A stretch of DNA of 64,000 bases from Synechococcus sp. WH 8020 (GTDB taxonomy: Bacteria; Cyanobacteriota; Cyanobacteriia; PCC-6307; Cyanobiaceae): NCBI RefSeq assembly GCF_001040845.1, contig NZ_CP011941.1:2597067-2661066 (forward strand), in the 5' to 3' direction. The notes under the pieces were generated by a model. That model ran no database searches. It was not told the DNA's origin and was given only the letters and a program-made list of their open reading frames with translations. This document shows positions 29,761 to 38,464 of this stretch, one piece after another. The translations under genes and the position numbers were made by a program. The stretch's first letter is position 1; the number at the start of each line of letters is the position of its first letter.

Positions 29761-30062
29761 ATTCATCTTCCAGCCAAATCATCCAACAGTTTATTTACTC
29801 TGTAGTTCAAAGTCATGAGATTGCTACTGGACTAAAGACGCTTACCTCGCACGAACAAATTATTGATTATGCATATTCGAAGGGGTTCTCTTTTTCAAAG
29901 GCAGATTGGGATGAATTTGTTCGTTTGGATTCTGAGTGTTTGAGTTCTAAGGAAAAGCAATCATCTCAATTTTATGATATCAACCATTGGAGTTGGGCTT
30001 TTCGTCAGGTTTCATCTTGGAGAGCTATGCTGATGGAAGGAGCCGATCAGGTTTCTTCTTAA
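29754..30062 (+). CDS. Nif11-like domain protein
   Basis: A 102-residue protein starting at TTG 29754, overlapping the previous stop by 7 bases. Its first half (SSQIIQQFIYSVVQSHEIAT, then EQIIDYAYSKGFSFSKADWDE) fits the Nif11 domain pattern, in which two helices are followed by a G-f motif. The second half is Trp-rich (INHWSWAFRQVSSWRAM). Nif11 domains are best known as leaders of precursor peptides, but there is no modification enzyme nearby. Confidence 0.6.
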   Translation: MLNSSSSQIIQQFIYSVVQSHEIATGLKTLTSHEQIIDYAYSKGFSFSKADWDEFVRLDSECLSSKEKQSSQFYDINHWSWAFRQVSSWRAMLMEGADQVSS

Positions 30063-30086
30063 AATCTATAACTGCAGTTCACATCC

Positions 30087-30320
30087 ATGAGTACCCCCCT
30101 TTCTGATTCCCAGAAGGATCAAATTCTTGAAGATTTTATTCGTCTTGCGCAGAGTGATAGTCAATTAAAAGAGGAGATTAAGTCGTCCCGAAATCAAGAT
30201 GAAATTATTGCATTAGCTCAACAAAAGGGTTACCACTTTGATTCATTGACGTTGCTTCGTAAATGGAGTGAGCATACTGATTTCTCTCAACCAACGTGGA
30301 TGGGTTGGTTTTCAGATTGA
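30087..30320 (+). CDS. Nif11-like domain protein, 77 residues
   Basis: A 77-residue protein with a clear Nif11-like pattern: SDSQKDQILEDFIRLAQSDS, then NQDEIIALAQQKGYHFDSLT, and a Trp-rich end (PTWMGWFSD). It lies 24 bases after the previous Nif11-like ORF, and both probably share a transcript. It is convergent with cpeR at 9 bases. No C-terminal core peptide with Gly-Gly cleavage motif is visible, so it may be a stand-alone helper protein. Confidence 0.65.
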   Translation: MSTPLSDSQKDQILEDFIRLAQSDSQLKEEIKSSRNQDEIIALAQQKGYHFDSLTLLRKWSEHTDFSQPTWMGWFSD

Positions 30321-30329
30321 TTCTATTAC

Positions 30330-30635
30330 CTATGAATTTATTTCTGAATACCTTGTTTGCTTAGATCCTTTTTTTGCCCAATAAGTTACTAACTCTTCAC
30401 CTCCAGGTCTTGGTACTGAAGCAATTGCTCGCAATATCTTAAACGATCGATTTGGTCCCATTGGCCAATTGCCTACAGCTTTGACTGCCCTTACACGACC
30501 TCCCAATGATTCCATAATCACTTCAAATTTTTCCAATTGTGTTTGATCAACAGTTTCAAAAATAAAATCCCCTCCCTCGCAAATCAAATGCTGAGACCGG
30601 ATCCATGATTTAATTTGGGATTTACTATCTTTCAT
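30330..30635 (-). CDS. cpeR: CpeR-like regulator of phycoerythrin expression
   Basis: A 101-residue protein (MKDSKSQIKSWIRSQHLICE, GGDFIFETVDQTQLEKFE, GNWPMGPNRSFKILRAIASV). In Fremyella diplosiphon, CpeR is needed for expression of the cpeBA operon and is encoded last in cpeCDESTR. Here it follows cpeS and cpeT in the same order, which supports the name. The start was taken at the third Met of the open frame (30635), overlapping cpeT by 11 bases. Confidence 0.8.
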   Translation of the reverse strand: MKDSKSQIKSWIRSQHLICEGGDFIFETVDQTQLEKFEVIMESLGGRVRAVKAVGNWPMGPNRSFKILRAIASVPRPGGEELVTYWAKKGSKQTRYSEINS

Positions 30636-31251
30636 TGCTGATGTTTTTGTGCATCCAATCATTGGCAATAACTTCCCCAATATCTTTTATCTTTTTGAAG
30701 ATTAATTGTCCGTGTTCAGATCCCCAAATTTGTTTATTGGTTTCTGGATCGTATCCGCGGTCTCTGCTTACCCAACTGTCTTCTGTGACTTCCACTTCAC
30801 TAACTAAATATGTGAGTTGTCCATCTCTTGGGACCATGCATTTATTTCCGGGTTCTACTGAGCCTATATAGTGCCCATTCTTTTTGGTTTTGAAATGCAT
30901 TGCACAACCACATCTTGATTTTAAGCTGTCTTTTTTCAAGGATTGAAGAAGTTCAGGATTTCTACCTGCTCCAGCTAATCTTTCTGGATTGGCAAATCCA
31001 AAGTTTTCCATGATAAACATATCTGATTCTTTTTTATGGGTGATTAATCTATGGATGCCTTGTCTATATGGTGACCATGGTGCGTAGTCATAGTGTTGTT
31101 CTGAATAAAATCCTGGTCCGTTGAAGATCGTCCAGGGCAAGGGTCTGAAGATGATATTAATGCGAGCAAAATCTTTGGGATTTTCTTGAGATTGGTCGAA
31201 ATTATCGTATATGCCTGCAATTGTTTTGGCAAATTTGACTATAGATTCCAT
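30625..31251 (-). CDS. cpeT: T-type phycoerythrin bilin lyase/chaperone CpeT
   Basis: A 208-residue T-type protein: FARINIIFRPLPWTIFNGPG, FYSEQHYDYAPWSPYRQGI, RCGCAMHFKTKKNGHYIGSV, CMVPRDGQLTYLVSEVEV and DRGYDPETNKQIWGSEHG. It aligns by eye with RpcT (14915-15505). CpeT assists attachment of bilin to Cys165/159 of phycoerythrin beta. It follows cpeS by 14 bases and precedes cpeR. Confidence 0.9.
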   Translation of the reverse strand: MESIVKFAKTIAGIYDNFDQSQENPKDFARINIIFRPLPWTIFNGPGFYSEQHYDYAPWSPYRQGIHRLITHKKESDMFIMENFGFANPERLAGAGRNPELLQSLKKDSLKSRCGCAMHFKTKKNGHYIGSVEPGNKCMVPRDGQLTYLVSEVEVTEDSWVSRDRGYDPETNKQIWGSEHGQLIFKKIKDIGEVIANDWMHKNISNER

Positions 31252-31265
31252 AGAAATGTTTGACT

Positions 31266-31805
31266 TTATGATTTGATTAATCGACGAACTTCAGATGAGA
31301 AGGACGTCTGTAGTATTCCGGAACCTTCTGACGTCTTAAGAACTGAGGATCGACAGCGTACGTTCTCGCTTACAAACCAAATTCTCTCTTCAGCAATTGA
31401 TTGATCATATTTAGTTTTCAGGACAAACGTGCCATCATCTAGAAAATTATATTCTGATCTTGCTGCTATAGATTCTGCGTAACCAACACTTCTTAGCAGT
31501 GTTCCGGATTGTTCATTGTTTGGTATCGGCACGATAATACATTGGCCATTCGCCACATCATTAGGGTCTTCAGGCTCCCAGTCACTTTCAGCAGACCATT
31601 TCATCAAAAAAGGTGACTTAATATCAGACACACTTAAGTCACCTTCTTGTTTGAGTATTGCTTGCAAATCAGAATCTGTAGTGCTGATTTTTTCTACTGA
31701 TATTTCACTTAGAACGTCTTCAAATTGCTGAAAGGCTAAAGAATGGGCCGAGCGCATCGACCTCCATTCACCCTCAGTTTGAGCAACAAACTGCTCAATA
31801 TCCAT
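31266..31805 (-). CDS. cpeS: S-type phycoerythrin bilin lyase CpeS
   Basis: A 179-residue lipocalin-like lyase: MDIEQFVAQTEGEWRSMRSA, FLMKWSAESDWEP, GTLLRSVGYAESIAARSEYN, GTFVLKTKYDQSIAEERIWF. CpeS is specific for Cys82 of phycoerythrin beta chains. First of cpeS-cpeT-cpeR, but a 57-codon gene ends one base upstream of its ATG. Distinct from the longer S-type lyase at 18325-18927. Confidence 0.9.
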   Translation of the reverse strand: MDIEQFVAQTEGEWRSMRSAHSLAFQQFEDVLSEISVEKISTTDSDLQAILKQEGDLSVSDIKSPFLMKWSAESDWEPEDPNDVANGQCIIVPIPNNEQSGTLLRSVGYAESIAARSEYNFLDDGTFVLKTKYDQSIAEERIWFVSENVRCRSSVLKTSEGSGILQTSFSSEVRRLIKS

Positions 31806-31806
31806 A

Positions 31807-31980
31807 TTAGTTAGCGAATGTATTTGGTTGTTCTTGATGTAGAGATGGACGTGTGTTCTGCATCATGTTGACAACTGAGTCAATCATCATGGACATTGCC
31901 ATATGATTTTTCTCAACTGATCTCTCGAAATCTGTTTGTTCAGGTTTAATTTTTTGTGAATTTGGGCGGGTGATTGGCAT
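31807..31980 (-). CDS. 57-residue protein coupled to cpeS, unknown
   Basis: Reading from the ATG at 31980 gives 57 codons, then TAA, ending one base before the cpeS ATG. The protein is MPITRPNSQKIKPEQTDFER, then a short Met-rich helix (MAMSMMIDSVVNMMQN), and a tail ending NTFAN. It has no cysteine and no signal peptide. The tight junction with cpeS and the gap to the cpeE stop (96 bases) argue for a real gene in the cpeSTR operon. Nothing recognisable in the sequence. Confidence 0.6.
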   Translation of the reverse strand: MPITRPNSQKIKPEQTDFERSVEKNHMAMSMMIDSVVNMMQNTRPSLHQEQPNTFAN

Positions 31981-32076
31981 GAGATTTGATTAATTTGGTT
32001 GATTATGGTTTGAATTATTCCTTTTGAGTAATTATGGCCTAGCCAGAAGAGTACTAGGCCATAACAACGATAAGCT

Positions 32077-32811
32077 TTAAGCCTTTGTAATACTAAGGAT
32101 CTTGCCGCCTTGGGAGAGGATGCTTTTGATTGTTGAAGACATTGATGTCTGGTTAACAACTGACTTTTGAGCTACACGACGATTGGCTCCAACCTGCTTA
32201 CGTGAACTCCAGCTTATGGTTAATGCGCCACCATTTCCAACTCCTTTCCTCTGACTGATATCAGGAATTGAACCTGTTGTGAGGCTCTGCAAAAGTGTTG
32301 AAGCTTTTTGGGCTCCATCGTATCCTGCATATCCAACTTCAAAGGCGTTGGTTCTGGTGTAATTGATTGTGCTTCCACCTTGCATCGTATTTGATCCACG
32401 ACTATAAGGAACTTGATCGATCCCAAATGCAGTCAAATACTCTTCACTGTACGTGTAGCTTGCAATCTCGTTTTCGTAGCCTTCTTCGCTTAGGAGTTTT
32501 ACATGCTCCATAATTTCACTTTGGTCGTGGGGTGCACGCCCTAGAAGATGCTTAAAATTCAGCTCGACAAATTTATAGGGACTATTGGTCTCAAGGAAGA
32601 GTTTTTTGTAGGTGTCTGACTGGGCCAGAGCTGTTACAAACCCCTGGACCGTTAAGTCTCCATTAATAAATAAAGCCTCCAATGATTTGTTGACGTCCAA
32701 CTCCATCAAATGTCGATTGCCGAACACTTGCCTATAGATTCTTTTGATCACATCATTTGAGTGATCAAGATCAATATTTGCTTGGGTGGCAAGAGTGAGT
32801 GGTTGTGACAT
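32077..32811 (-). CDS. cpeE: Class I phycoerythrin rod linker CpeE
   Basis: A 244-residue linker: one PBS linker domain at about 15-155 (VIKRIYRQVFGNRHLMELD, FVTALAQSDTYKKLFLE, VELNFKHLLGRAPHDQSEI) and a C-terminal CpcD domain (STIKSILSQGGKILSITKA). It joins PE-I hexamers and its CpcD end occupies the disc core. The gene is downstream of the fused linker mpeD, 77 bases away. Exact PE class is inferred from gene order. Confidence 0.82.
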   Translation of the reverse strand: MSQPLTLATQANIDLDHSNDVIKRIYRQVFGNRHLMELDVNKSLEALFINGDLTVQGFVTALAQSDTYKKLFLETNSPYKFVELNFKHLLGRAPHDQSEIMEHVKLLSEEGYENEIASYTYSEEYLTAFGIDQVPYSRGSNTMQGGSTINYTRTNAFEVGYAGYDGAQKASTLLQSLTTGSIPDISQRKGVGNGGALTISWSSRKQVGANRRVAQKSVVNQTSMSSTIKSILSQGGKILSITKA

Positions 32812-32888
32812 TGTTTTTTTGGAGATGGCTAATAATAATTTAGAGCCCTCAGTATTGAAGGCTCTGCTTATTGAAGGTTAATCTATTC

Positions 32889-34541
32889 TTACATTACTTC
32901 GGTAATTGATAGGATCTTGCCGCCACGTGAATGGATGTACTTCATTTGGCTTGACATGTCTTTCCCAGATACTAAATAAGTGTTGCCTGCCGTGCGCTGT
33001 CTACTGCGGGCAGCTTGAGCTGAGACAACGATTCTGAATCTCTTCTTGGTTGGATCTGCTGCGCCTGATTGTGTACCAGTGCGGTTGATTCGAGTGGTGG
33101 TCGAACTCCAACCACCTGGAACTGTATCAGTAGCAACAGAAGTAACGAGTGAAGAACCTGTCTGAACGGTGTCACTCGCTGCATATCCTTCAGCTAATTT
33201 CAGGTGACGATTAAAGGCAACCTGAGACCTTCCATTTTCCGAAAGAATACGAGCAAATGGTACGGTATCTTCGCCGAAGGTTGTTTGATATTCAACGCTG
33301 TCTACATAGCTACAAATCTCTGCTTCATAACCACTTTCAGCAAGGATTTTTGTATGCTCGCTGATCTCAGCTTGTGATTTTGGTGCCCTTCCTAAGAAGT
33401 GCTTAAAGTTTAATTCGATGAAGCGATAAGGAGCATTTGTTTCAAAGAAACGACGCTTGTATTCTGCAGATAACCCAAGCGCGCGTACAAATTCACGAGT
33501 ACTCAGATAACCATCGATGTACTTGCTTTCAGCTGTGATTGCTCTTTCAAATTCCATCAGGTGTGGGTTGCCCATTACCTGTTTGTAGGAAGCTCTAATT
33601 AAGGCATTGAGCTGATCAGTTGAGTCACCAGGGCAGCGCTGGTATGTTTCTTGTTCCCGCTGACCAAGTCCAAAAAATACGTAGCTGTCACCACGCATTG
33701 GTGCGCCATCTTTACCACTTGTGACTCCAGGTGCTCTGCTTGCAAAACGACCTGCTGCGAAACTTGGAGTTGGTTTGACTCCGATGGATTCTGATGGCAC
33801 ATTGATTCTTGGTGCCAGGCCGCTTGCATAACTACTGATGAGGTTGCTACTTCCACCTCGGGCGCTATCACTACCCGCAAAGCTTTTTTGAATTGCTGCG
33901 AGTAAGGGGAAGGCAGAGGTTGCTAAATCTGCTGGTGATGACCAGGCCCTTGCATAAGGAACCACATCACTTCCGAACACTTCGAGATATTCGGCAGAAT
34001 CAACAATGCTGTCGATGACAGCTTCCTGACCATGTTCAGCTTGAAGTGCAATTTTCGCTGAAACCTCGGCCTGTGAATGTGGTGCTCTTCCAAGCAGGTG
34101 TTTGATATTTAAATCAATCCCTCTTTGGGGCCCAACAGCTGTGAAAAATCTTTGTTTGTAGAAACTTGACTTTGCAAGTCCACGAACAAAGTCACGAACT
34201 GTGAGTTCTCCATTACGGAGTTGGGCTTCGAGTTCTTTACAACGCTCGAAGTCCATGACATGTGCGTTGCCAAATACTTGGCGATATGCAGCGGCAATTA
34301 CATCATCAAGCGAAGCGTTATCGTCTGGGCTATAGCATTCTGATGTGACTCTGTGGGGACAATCTGCATGGCTTCTTGGACCTACGCCAATTGCCATCTG
34401 ATCACAGGAATTCTTGAGGAATTCCCCTATCGTTAAGGCTGCTTTTTGGTTTGATGCTCCCTTCTTTTGAAAGCTGACGGGGTTATTCCACTTGCTCTCT
34501 GCGCCGAATCCGGATGATGTTTTGTTGGTTGACATGTTCAA
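32889..34541 (-). CDS. mpeD: Fused long phycoerythrin linker MpeD
   Basis: A 550-residue double linker. The N-terminal half is an MpeC paralogue: SCDQMAIGVGPRSHADCP (Cys46) is the presumed phycourobilin site, with a linker domain at about 75-215. The second half is a CpeD-like linker at about 325-470 (LIRASYKQVMGNPHLMEFE, FVRALGLSAEYKRRFFET), ending in a CpcD domain (MSSQMKYIHSRGGKILSITE). A linker with this fusion (548 residues, SYNW2000) was described from strain WH8102 as MpeD, associated with PE-II and likely bridging PE-I and PE-II discs. Confidence 0.87.
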   Translation of the reverse strand: MNMSTNKTSSGFGAESKWNNPVSFQKKGASNQKAALTIGEFLKNSCDQMAIGVGPRSHADCPHRVTSECYSPDDNASLDDVIAAAYRQVFGNAHVMDFERCKELEAQLRNGELTVRDFVRGLAKSSFYKQRFFTAVGPQRGIDLNIKHLLGRAPHSQAEVSAKIALQAEHGQEAVIDSIVDSAEYLEVFGSDVVPYARAWSSPADLATSAFPLLAAIQKSFAGSDSARGGSSNLISSYASGLAPRINVPSESIGVKPTPSFAAGRFASRAPGVTSGKDGAPMRGDSYVFFGLGQREQETYQRCPGDSTDQLNALIRASYKQVMGNPHLMEFERAITAESKYIDGYLSTREFVRALGLSAEYKRRFFETNAPYRFIELNFKHFLGRAPKSQAEISEHTKILAESGYEAEICSYVDSVEYQTTFGEDTVPFARILSENGRSQVAFNRHLKLAEGYAASDTVQTGSSLVTSVATDTVPGGWSSTTTRINRTGTQSGAADPTKKRFRIVVSAQAARSRQRTAGNTYLVSGKDMSSQMKYIHSRGGKILSITEVM

Positions 34542-34586
34542 TTTCTTGGTTTGATGAGGTTGTTTGTTGATTTAAATGTTTTGGCC

Positions 34587-35471
34587 TTAGGTGACTGGTG
34601 TAATGCTTGAGATTTTACCTCCTTCTCTATGTATTCTTATAAACTGCTCAGATAACTTGTCGAAGGGCACGTAGAAAACACGATTTGATTTCGTGTACCG
34701 CGATATTCTTCGTACGTTGTTAGCGCTATATCCAGTCACTTCAACGCGATAGGTTGTTCCTTCTTGCCCTGCTCCAACACCAAGGCGTGTCGGTGCATCT
34801 TGAAGATTTTTGGCTCTTCGGAAGCTCCAGCCTTTTGCTTCATTCGAAGATGGCGGAACCACAGGAAGAGGCAAGTTTTGGTAAGCAGCTCCTCCGAGCT
34901 TGCTTGTAATTCCTGAAAGATCTCCCTTCAAGCTGCTACTGCTATTACCGCGAAGGAGTTGGAAACTCCATGTGAATTCTTGCAGTGTTGTACAACTGTC
35001 TGTTTTCCATCCCCTTTGAAAGGGCACGACCCATTCGCCATAGGTATTTTGATAGTCATCCGAATCTAAATAGCTATCGATATCGGCCTCATAGCCAAGA
35101 CTGTCAAGGCGTTCCGCATGCCCTCGCATCTCTTCGAAATCAACTGGGGCTCTTCCCAAGAGATGACGGAAGGCCAGCTCGATATAGCGATAACGGGGGC
35201 ACGATTCGAAAAATCGGCTTCGGTACAGATCGCTCTTGGCAATGCGACGGATCAGCTCACGAACGCTGATTTCGCCAAGTTTGAATTGCGACTCTGCGAT
35301 CAATTGGCGCTCGCTCTCCATGACATAGGCATTGCCAAGCACCTGCTTGTAGATTGCGCTGATCAAAGCTTCCTTTTGGACGTCGTCGTCGCCTGGAAGC
35401 AGTTCGAGCGGAGCTTCACTCTCTGCGGAGAAACGCTCGACCCCTAGGAGCGAGGCAGGACCAAAGGGCAT
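34587..35471 (-). CDS. cpeC: Class I phycoerythrin rod linker CpeC
   Basis: A 294-residue linker with a PBS linker domain at about 30-170 (EALISAIYKQVLGNAYVMES, LIRRIAKSDLYRSRFFESCP, IELAFRHLLGRAPVDFEEM) and a C-terminal CpcD domain ending in VPFDKLSEQFIRIHREGGKI. The N-terminal MPFGPASLLGVERF block resembles other rod linkers. First of the cpeC-mpeD-cpeE linker group, separated from the pentapeptide gene by 161 bases. The name follows gene order. Confidence 0.83.
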   Translation of the reverse strand: MPFGPASLLGVERFSAESEAPLELLPGDDDVQKEALISAIYKQVLGNAYVMESERQLIAESQFKLGEISVRELIRRIAKSDLYRSRFFESCPRYRYIELAFRHLLGRAPVDFEEMRGHAERLDSLGYEADIDSYLDSDDYQNTYGEWVVPFQRGWKTDSCTTLQEFTWSFQLLRGNSSSSLKGDLSGITSKLGGAAYQNLPLPVVPPSSNEAKGWSFRRAKNLQDAPTRLGVGAGQEGTTYRVEVTGYSANNVRRISRYTKSNRVFYVPFDKLSEQFIRIHREGGKISSITPVT

Positions 35472-35632
35472 GAATTGCTCTCTCGTTTATCTCAGAACAA
35501 TCTCTTCGAAATCCTCTGCCAGCGGACATCTTCTTTATAAAGCTCAATCAAGTGTTCCGTTTTGTTGCGTGAAACGACGAAATGATCCATCGCGGCGTCG
35601 AGCGCCGCCCATGGACCCGCTTTGCTGTTAAG

Positions 35633-36322
35633 TTATGCTTCCAAAGACAAGGATTCGAGGCTTGCTCTTGTAGTGCTACGCGTGAGTGGATTCCAATGAT
35701 CCAATTCGATGGCAGGCCTCTCAAGCAAGGTTTGAATATAAGGATCCATTCCTTTGCACATAGAGAAATCGCTACCTTGGATCGATTCCAACGTGTCTAG
35801 ATTGGCTTCAGTGAGATCAGCACCTCTTAGGTCTGCCATCTTTAGTTCGCTTGTGCCAAATCGAGTTCCTCTGCACATGGCACCTCGTAAAATGGCATGT
35901 CGCAAATCTGCTCCTGCTAACGAAATATTGTCCAGTAATGCACCGCTTAAATCTGCACCGCTTAGATAAGCACCCATTAATGAGGCTTTGCGTAGATCGA
36001 TTCCCCTCAAATCTGCATTGTTTAAAAAGGCTCCATTGAGTTGTGCTCCTGGGCCGATTGCCCCACTTGTTCGGATGTTGAATCCATCTGGTAGCGCAGT
36101 TTTGCTGTCGTATTTAGCAAGCCTCATGTCGGTGTTTTCCAATAGGCAACACGTTAAATTTGCGCCTCTTAAATCAGTTCTACAAAGATTTGCATTTTTT
36201 AAATCCAAAGTTCCAATATCTCGATTTCGCCAATCTGCACCTCTGGCATCGACTGGATACTCATTAATTTGATCGGGAGACGCCATTTCAGGCGGACTCC
36301 AATTTTCTATGTTTAAAAACAT
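35633..36322 (-). CDS. Pentapeptide-repeat protein behind cpcL
   Basis: A 229-residue protein starting MFLNIENWSPPEMASPDQIN. Pentapeptide repeats of the A(D/N)LXX type run from about residue 40 to 185 (DLRGANLTCCLLEN, FLNNADLRGIDLRKASLM, GADLSGALLDNISLAGADL, MADLRGADLTEANL). They should fold as a quadrilateral beta helix. The role is unknown; the gene is 4 bases downstream of the cpcL stop, so probably cotranscribed. A longer start at 36352 would overlap cpcL by 26 bases. Confidence 0.75.
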   Translation of the reverse strand: MFLNIENWSPPEMASPDQINEYPVDARGADWRNRDIGTLDLKNANLCRTDLRGANLTCCLLENTDMRLAKYDSKTALPDGFNIRTSGAIGPGAQLNGAFLNNADLRGIDLRKASLMGAYLSGADLSGALLDNISLAGADLRHAILRGAMCRGTRFGTSELKMADLRGADLTEANLDTLESIQGSDFSMCKGMDPYIQTLLERPAIELDHWNPLTRSTTRASLESLSLEA

Positions 36323-36326
36323 TTTA

Positions 36327-37085
36327 TTAGCTTCGTACCATGGAGACGCCAATCGATAGTATCACCCGTGTAATTTCAAAGCCACCAATTGCAAACAGGA
36401 TCAACCATGTCTTAATGAGCCATTCAGGTGGCTTGCCTACTAGTGATTTCATTGTGCTACTTACTCCACCTGTGGTGAATGTTTTATTCACGAATTCTCT
36501 TGCAATCAGCGAATTTTTCCATTCTTCACCATAACGAGGGAACCTTTGATAGATAGGCATGTCTCCCGTGGATCGCCCCGGTATCAATCTACCGCGCTGT
36601 GCTGGAGCCCCATCATATCCAAAGTTGGTCATGTATTCATCACTTTCTAGGATTTGATCCACAAAATATGTGAATCCTTTTTCTGCAATGACGATAGACC
36701 ACGCTAACCTTTCAGACTCACCACTCACTGAGCGGCCTAGTACTCTACCTACAATTTGATCTACCATTCTGTAATTTGAGCTGCATTGATAATATCCCTG
36801 TTGAAATCTCTCTGAGAGCAGAAGTCCTCTCACGAAGTCGCGCATCGTGATGTACCCACTTCTTAATTGAGATTCGAGATATATATCCCTGTCGCAACTC
36901 ATCGCATGGAAAAAGATTTGCTTGTATGTTTGTTCAATCAGGCTGTCCATATCTCTACGTGTTGACACTGAAGCGCCAGATACTTCACCTGTTACCTGAT
37001 ATTTTACGGAATCACTATTGCCAGCAAGGTTATTGACTCGACTGTTCTGGCTCTTCAGAGAATAGGTGCGAACAGGAATAGCCAT
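36327..37085 (-). CDS. cpcL: CpcL-like rod linker with C-terminal membrane helix
   Basis: A 252-residue linker (also called CpcG2). An N-terminal tail leads into a PBS linker domain at about 45-170 (SLIEQTYKQIFFHAMSCDRD, FVRGLLLSERFQQGYYQCSS, VDQIVGRVLGRSVSGESERL). The C-terminal 30 residues are strongly hydrophobic (EWLIKTWLILFAIGG, VILSIGV), the hallmark of CpcL, which anchors a rod-only phycobilisome to the thylakoid and serves photosystem I. The ordinary CpcG1 rod-core linker lacks this helix. Upstream of the pentapeptide gene in a likely operon. Confidence 0.82.
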   Translation of the reverse strand: MAIPVRTYSLKSQNSRVNNLAGNSDSVKYQVTGEVSGASVSTRRDMDSLIEQTYKQIFFHAMSCDRDIYLESQLRSGYITMRDFVRGLLLSERFQQGYYQCSSNYRMVDQIVGRVLGRSVSGESERLAWSIVIAEKGFTYFVDQILESDEYMTNFGYDGAPAQRGRLIPGRSTGDMPIYQRFPRYGEEWKNSLIAREFVNKTFTTGGVSSTMKSLVGKPPEWLIKTWLILFAIGGFEITRVILSIGVSMVRS

Positions 37086-37428
37086 GGAGTCTTGTTTCTG
37101 CCAGGTAGAGTTGGCAAACTTTAAGCGTTGAGGCTGTTGTCTTTATTTTTTGTTGCCAAAACTTAAAGTATCTAGGTTGCCTTTGTTAGGCCAAATATTA
37201 TCATTTTGTACAATAGCAACTTTAATATGATGGCCAAATCTTACTCGAGCTCTGTCTTTTTTGTGTTATCAGCTTCAAGTTTGTTGTGTTGTTATTTTAA
37301 AGGACGTTGTTGATCGTCATGCCAAGAAAAAATGGCAATTAGGTTCCCTACATTGCCATAATTTGCTATTGAATTGGTTCGTTTATGGTATAAAGTTTAC
37401 CCTTTATCCATCCTTTCTAAACTGCGTC
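37086..37428. other. AT-rich spacer between cpcL and mpeE
   Basis: About 340 AT-rich bases between the start of cpcL and the stop of mpeE. It contains the presumed promoter of cpcL. No long hairpin or reading frame is supported. Confidence 0.4.
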
Positions 37429-38259
37429 TTATCTTTTTGCTGTTTGTGGCATAAACATTCTTTGGAATGCTCCTGATGATGGATCTCTAACGGCTTTCGA
37501 GTAAGTAAATCCTGAGACATCGAAACCACCTGTGGAGGTACTTAGATTTCTAGCATTGGCTAAAGACATCACAAGTTGACTTCTGCTTCCGGTTATTTTG
37601 TCTGAACTTGCGTTTCCTGTGCTGACTGAGCACATATTCACAAATGTGGAACAGTAAAAACCTGCTTCAGATGTCCATGCCCGATCGTAGGGAACTGTGT
37701 CTGAACCAAACACTTCAAGATATTCACCGGAAGAGGTTAATTTATTAATAAATGCATCATACCCCTGCTCGGCAATGAAACTAATAGATCCACCGATTTC
37801 ACTTTGATTGATGGGTGGCCTGCCCAGTAAATGCTTGAAATTATGCTCAACACCTTTGATTGGTGATACTTTATGGTAATAGTTTTGTTTGTAGAAGTCT
37901 GACTTAGCTAGTCCATTTACAAAATCCCGTGTCGTGATTCTTCCATCCCTGAGTTGAGACTCTAGCTCATCACAACGTTGGTTATCAGTTGGTTTCGCAT
38001 TGCCAAACACCTGTTTATATGCAGTGCTAATTGCTGTGTCTAATGCATTATTTCCAGTAGCTGCATATTCTTCAGCTGTCACTCCAAATGGACATTCCCC
38101 ATGATGTCTTGGCCCAATACCAATGCCCATCGCCTTGCACTGGTTCTCTTTGAATTGTTCGACTGTTACTGCGGCTTTCGCTTTCGCCTTCTGATTCGTT
38201 GTTGTATATGAAGTACGCGCTTTATTGGTAAAATCACGTGTTGGTTTGATGGCGACCAT
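37429..38259 (-). CDS. mpeE: Class II phycoerythrin-associated linker, MpeE-like
   Basis: A 276-residue MpeC paralogue from ATG 38259. It has the presumed bilin cysteine 41 in FKENQCKAMGIGIGPRHH, a linker domain at about 60-210 (TAISTAYKQVFGNAKPTD, FVNGLAKSDFYKQNYY, EHNFKHLLGRPPINQSEI, FGSDTVPYDRAW) and no CpcD domain. MpeE of WH8102 (SYNW1989) is a 300-residue MpeC paralogue chromophorylated with phycourobilin. This one could also be MpeF, G or H; the name is provisional. Confidence 0.7.
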   Translation of the reverse strand: MVAIKPTRDFTNKARTSYTTTNQKAKAKAAVTVEQFKENQCKAMGIGIGPRHHGECPFGVTAEEYAATGNNALDTAISTAYKQVFGNAKPTDNQRCDELESQLRDGRITTRDFVNGLAKSDFYKQNYYHKVSPIKGVEHNFKHLLGRPPINQSEIGGSISFIAEQGYDAFINKLTSSGEYLEVFGSDTVPYDRAWTSEAGFYCSTFVNMCSVSTGNASSDKITGSRSQLVMSLANARNLSTSTGGFDVSGFTYSKAVRDPSSGAFQRMFMPQTAKR

Positions 38260-38464
38260 AGCTCTTTTGATCAAATCTTGATTCGGTCGATACTAGTTCT
38301 TCTTCCCCTTTTTTTTGTTGTTTTTCCAGTTTCCGCAACAAAAATTTTAGGGCCCACCCTTCCTGTGTAGATCTGTGTTTATTTGCAGATGATATCTGTC
38401 TTCTTTCATTCCATTGGTTTTCTTTTGTTAGTCACTTTTGATTTGAGTGCCTTTTGCAACTGTT

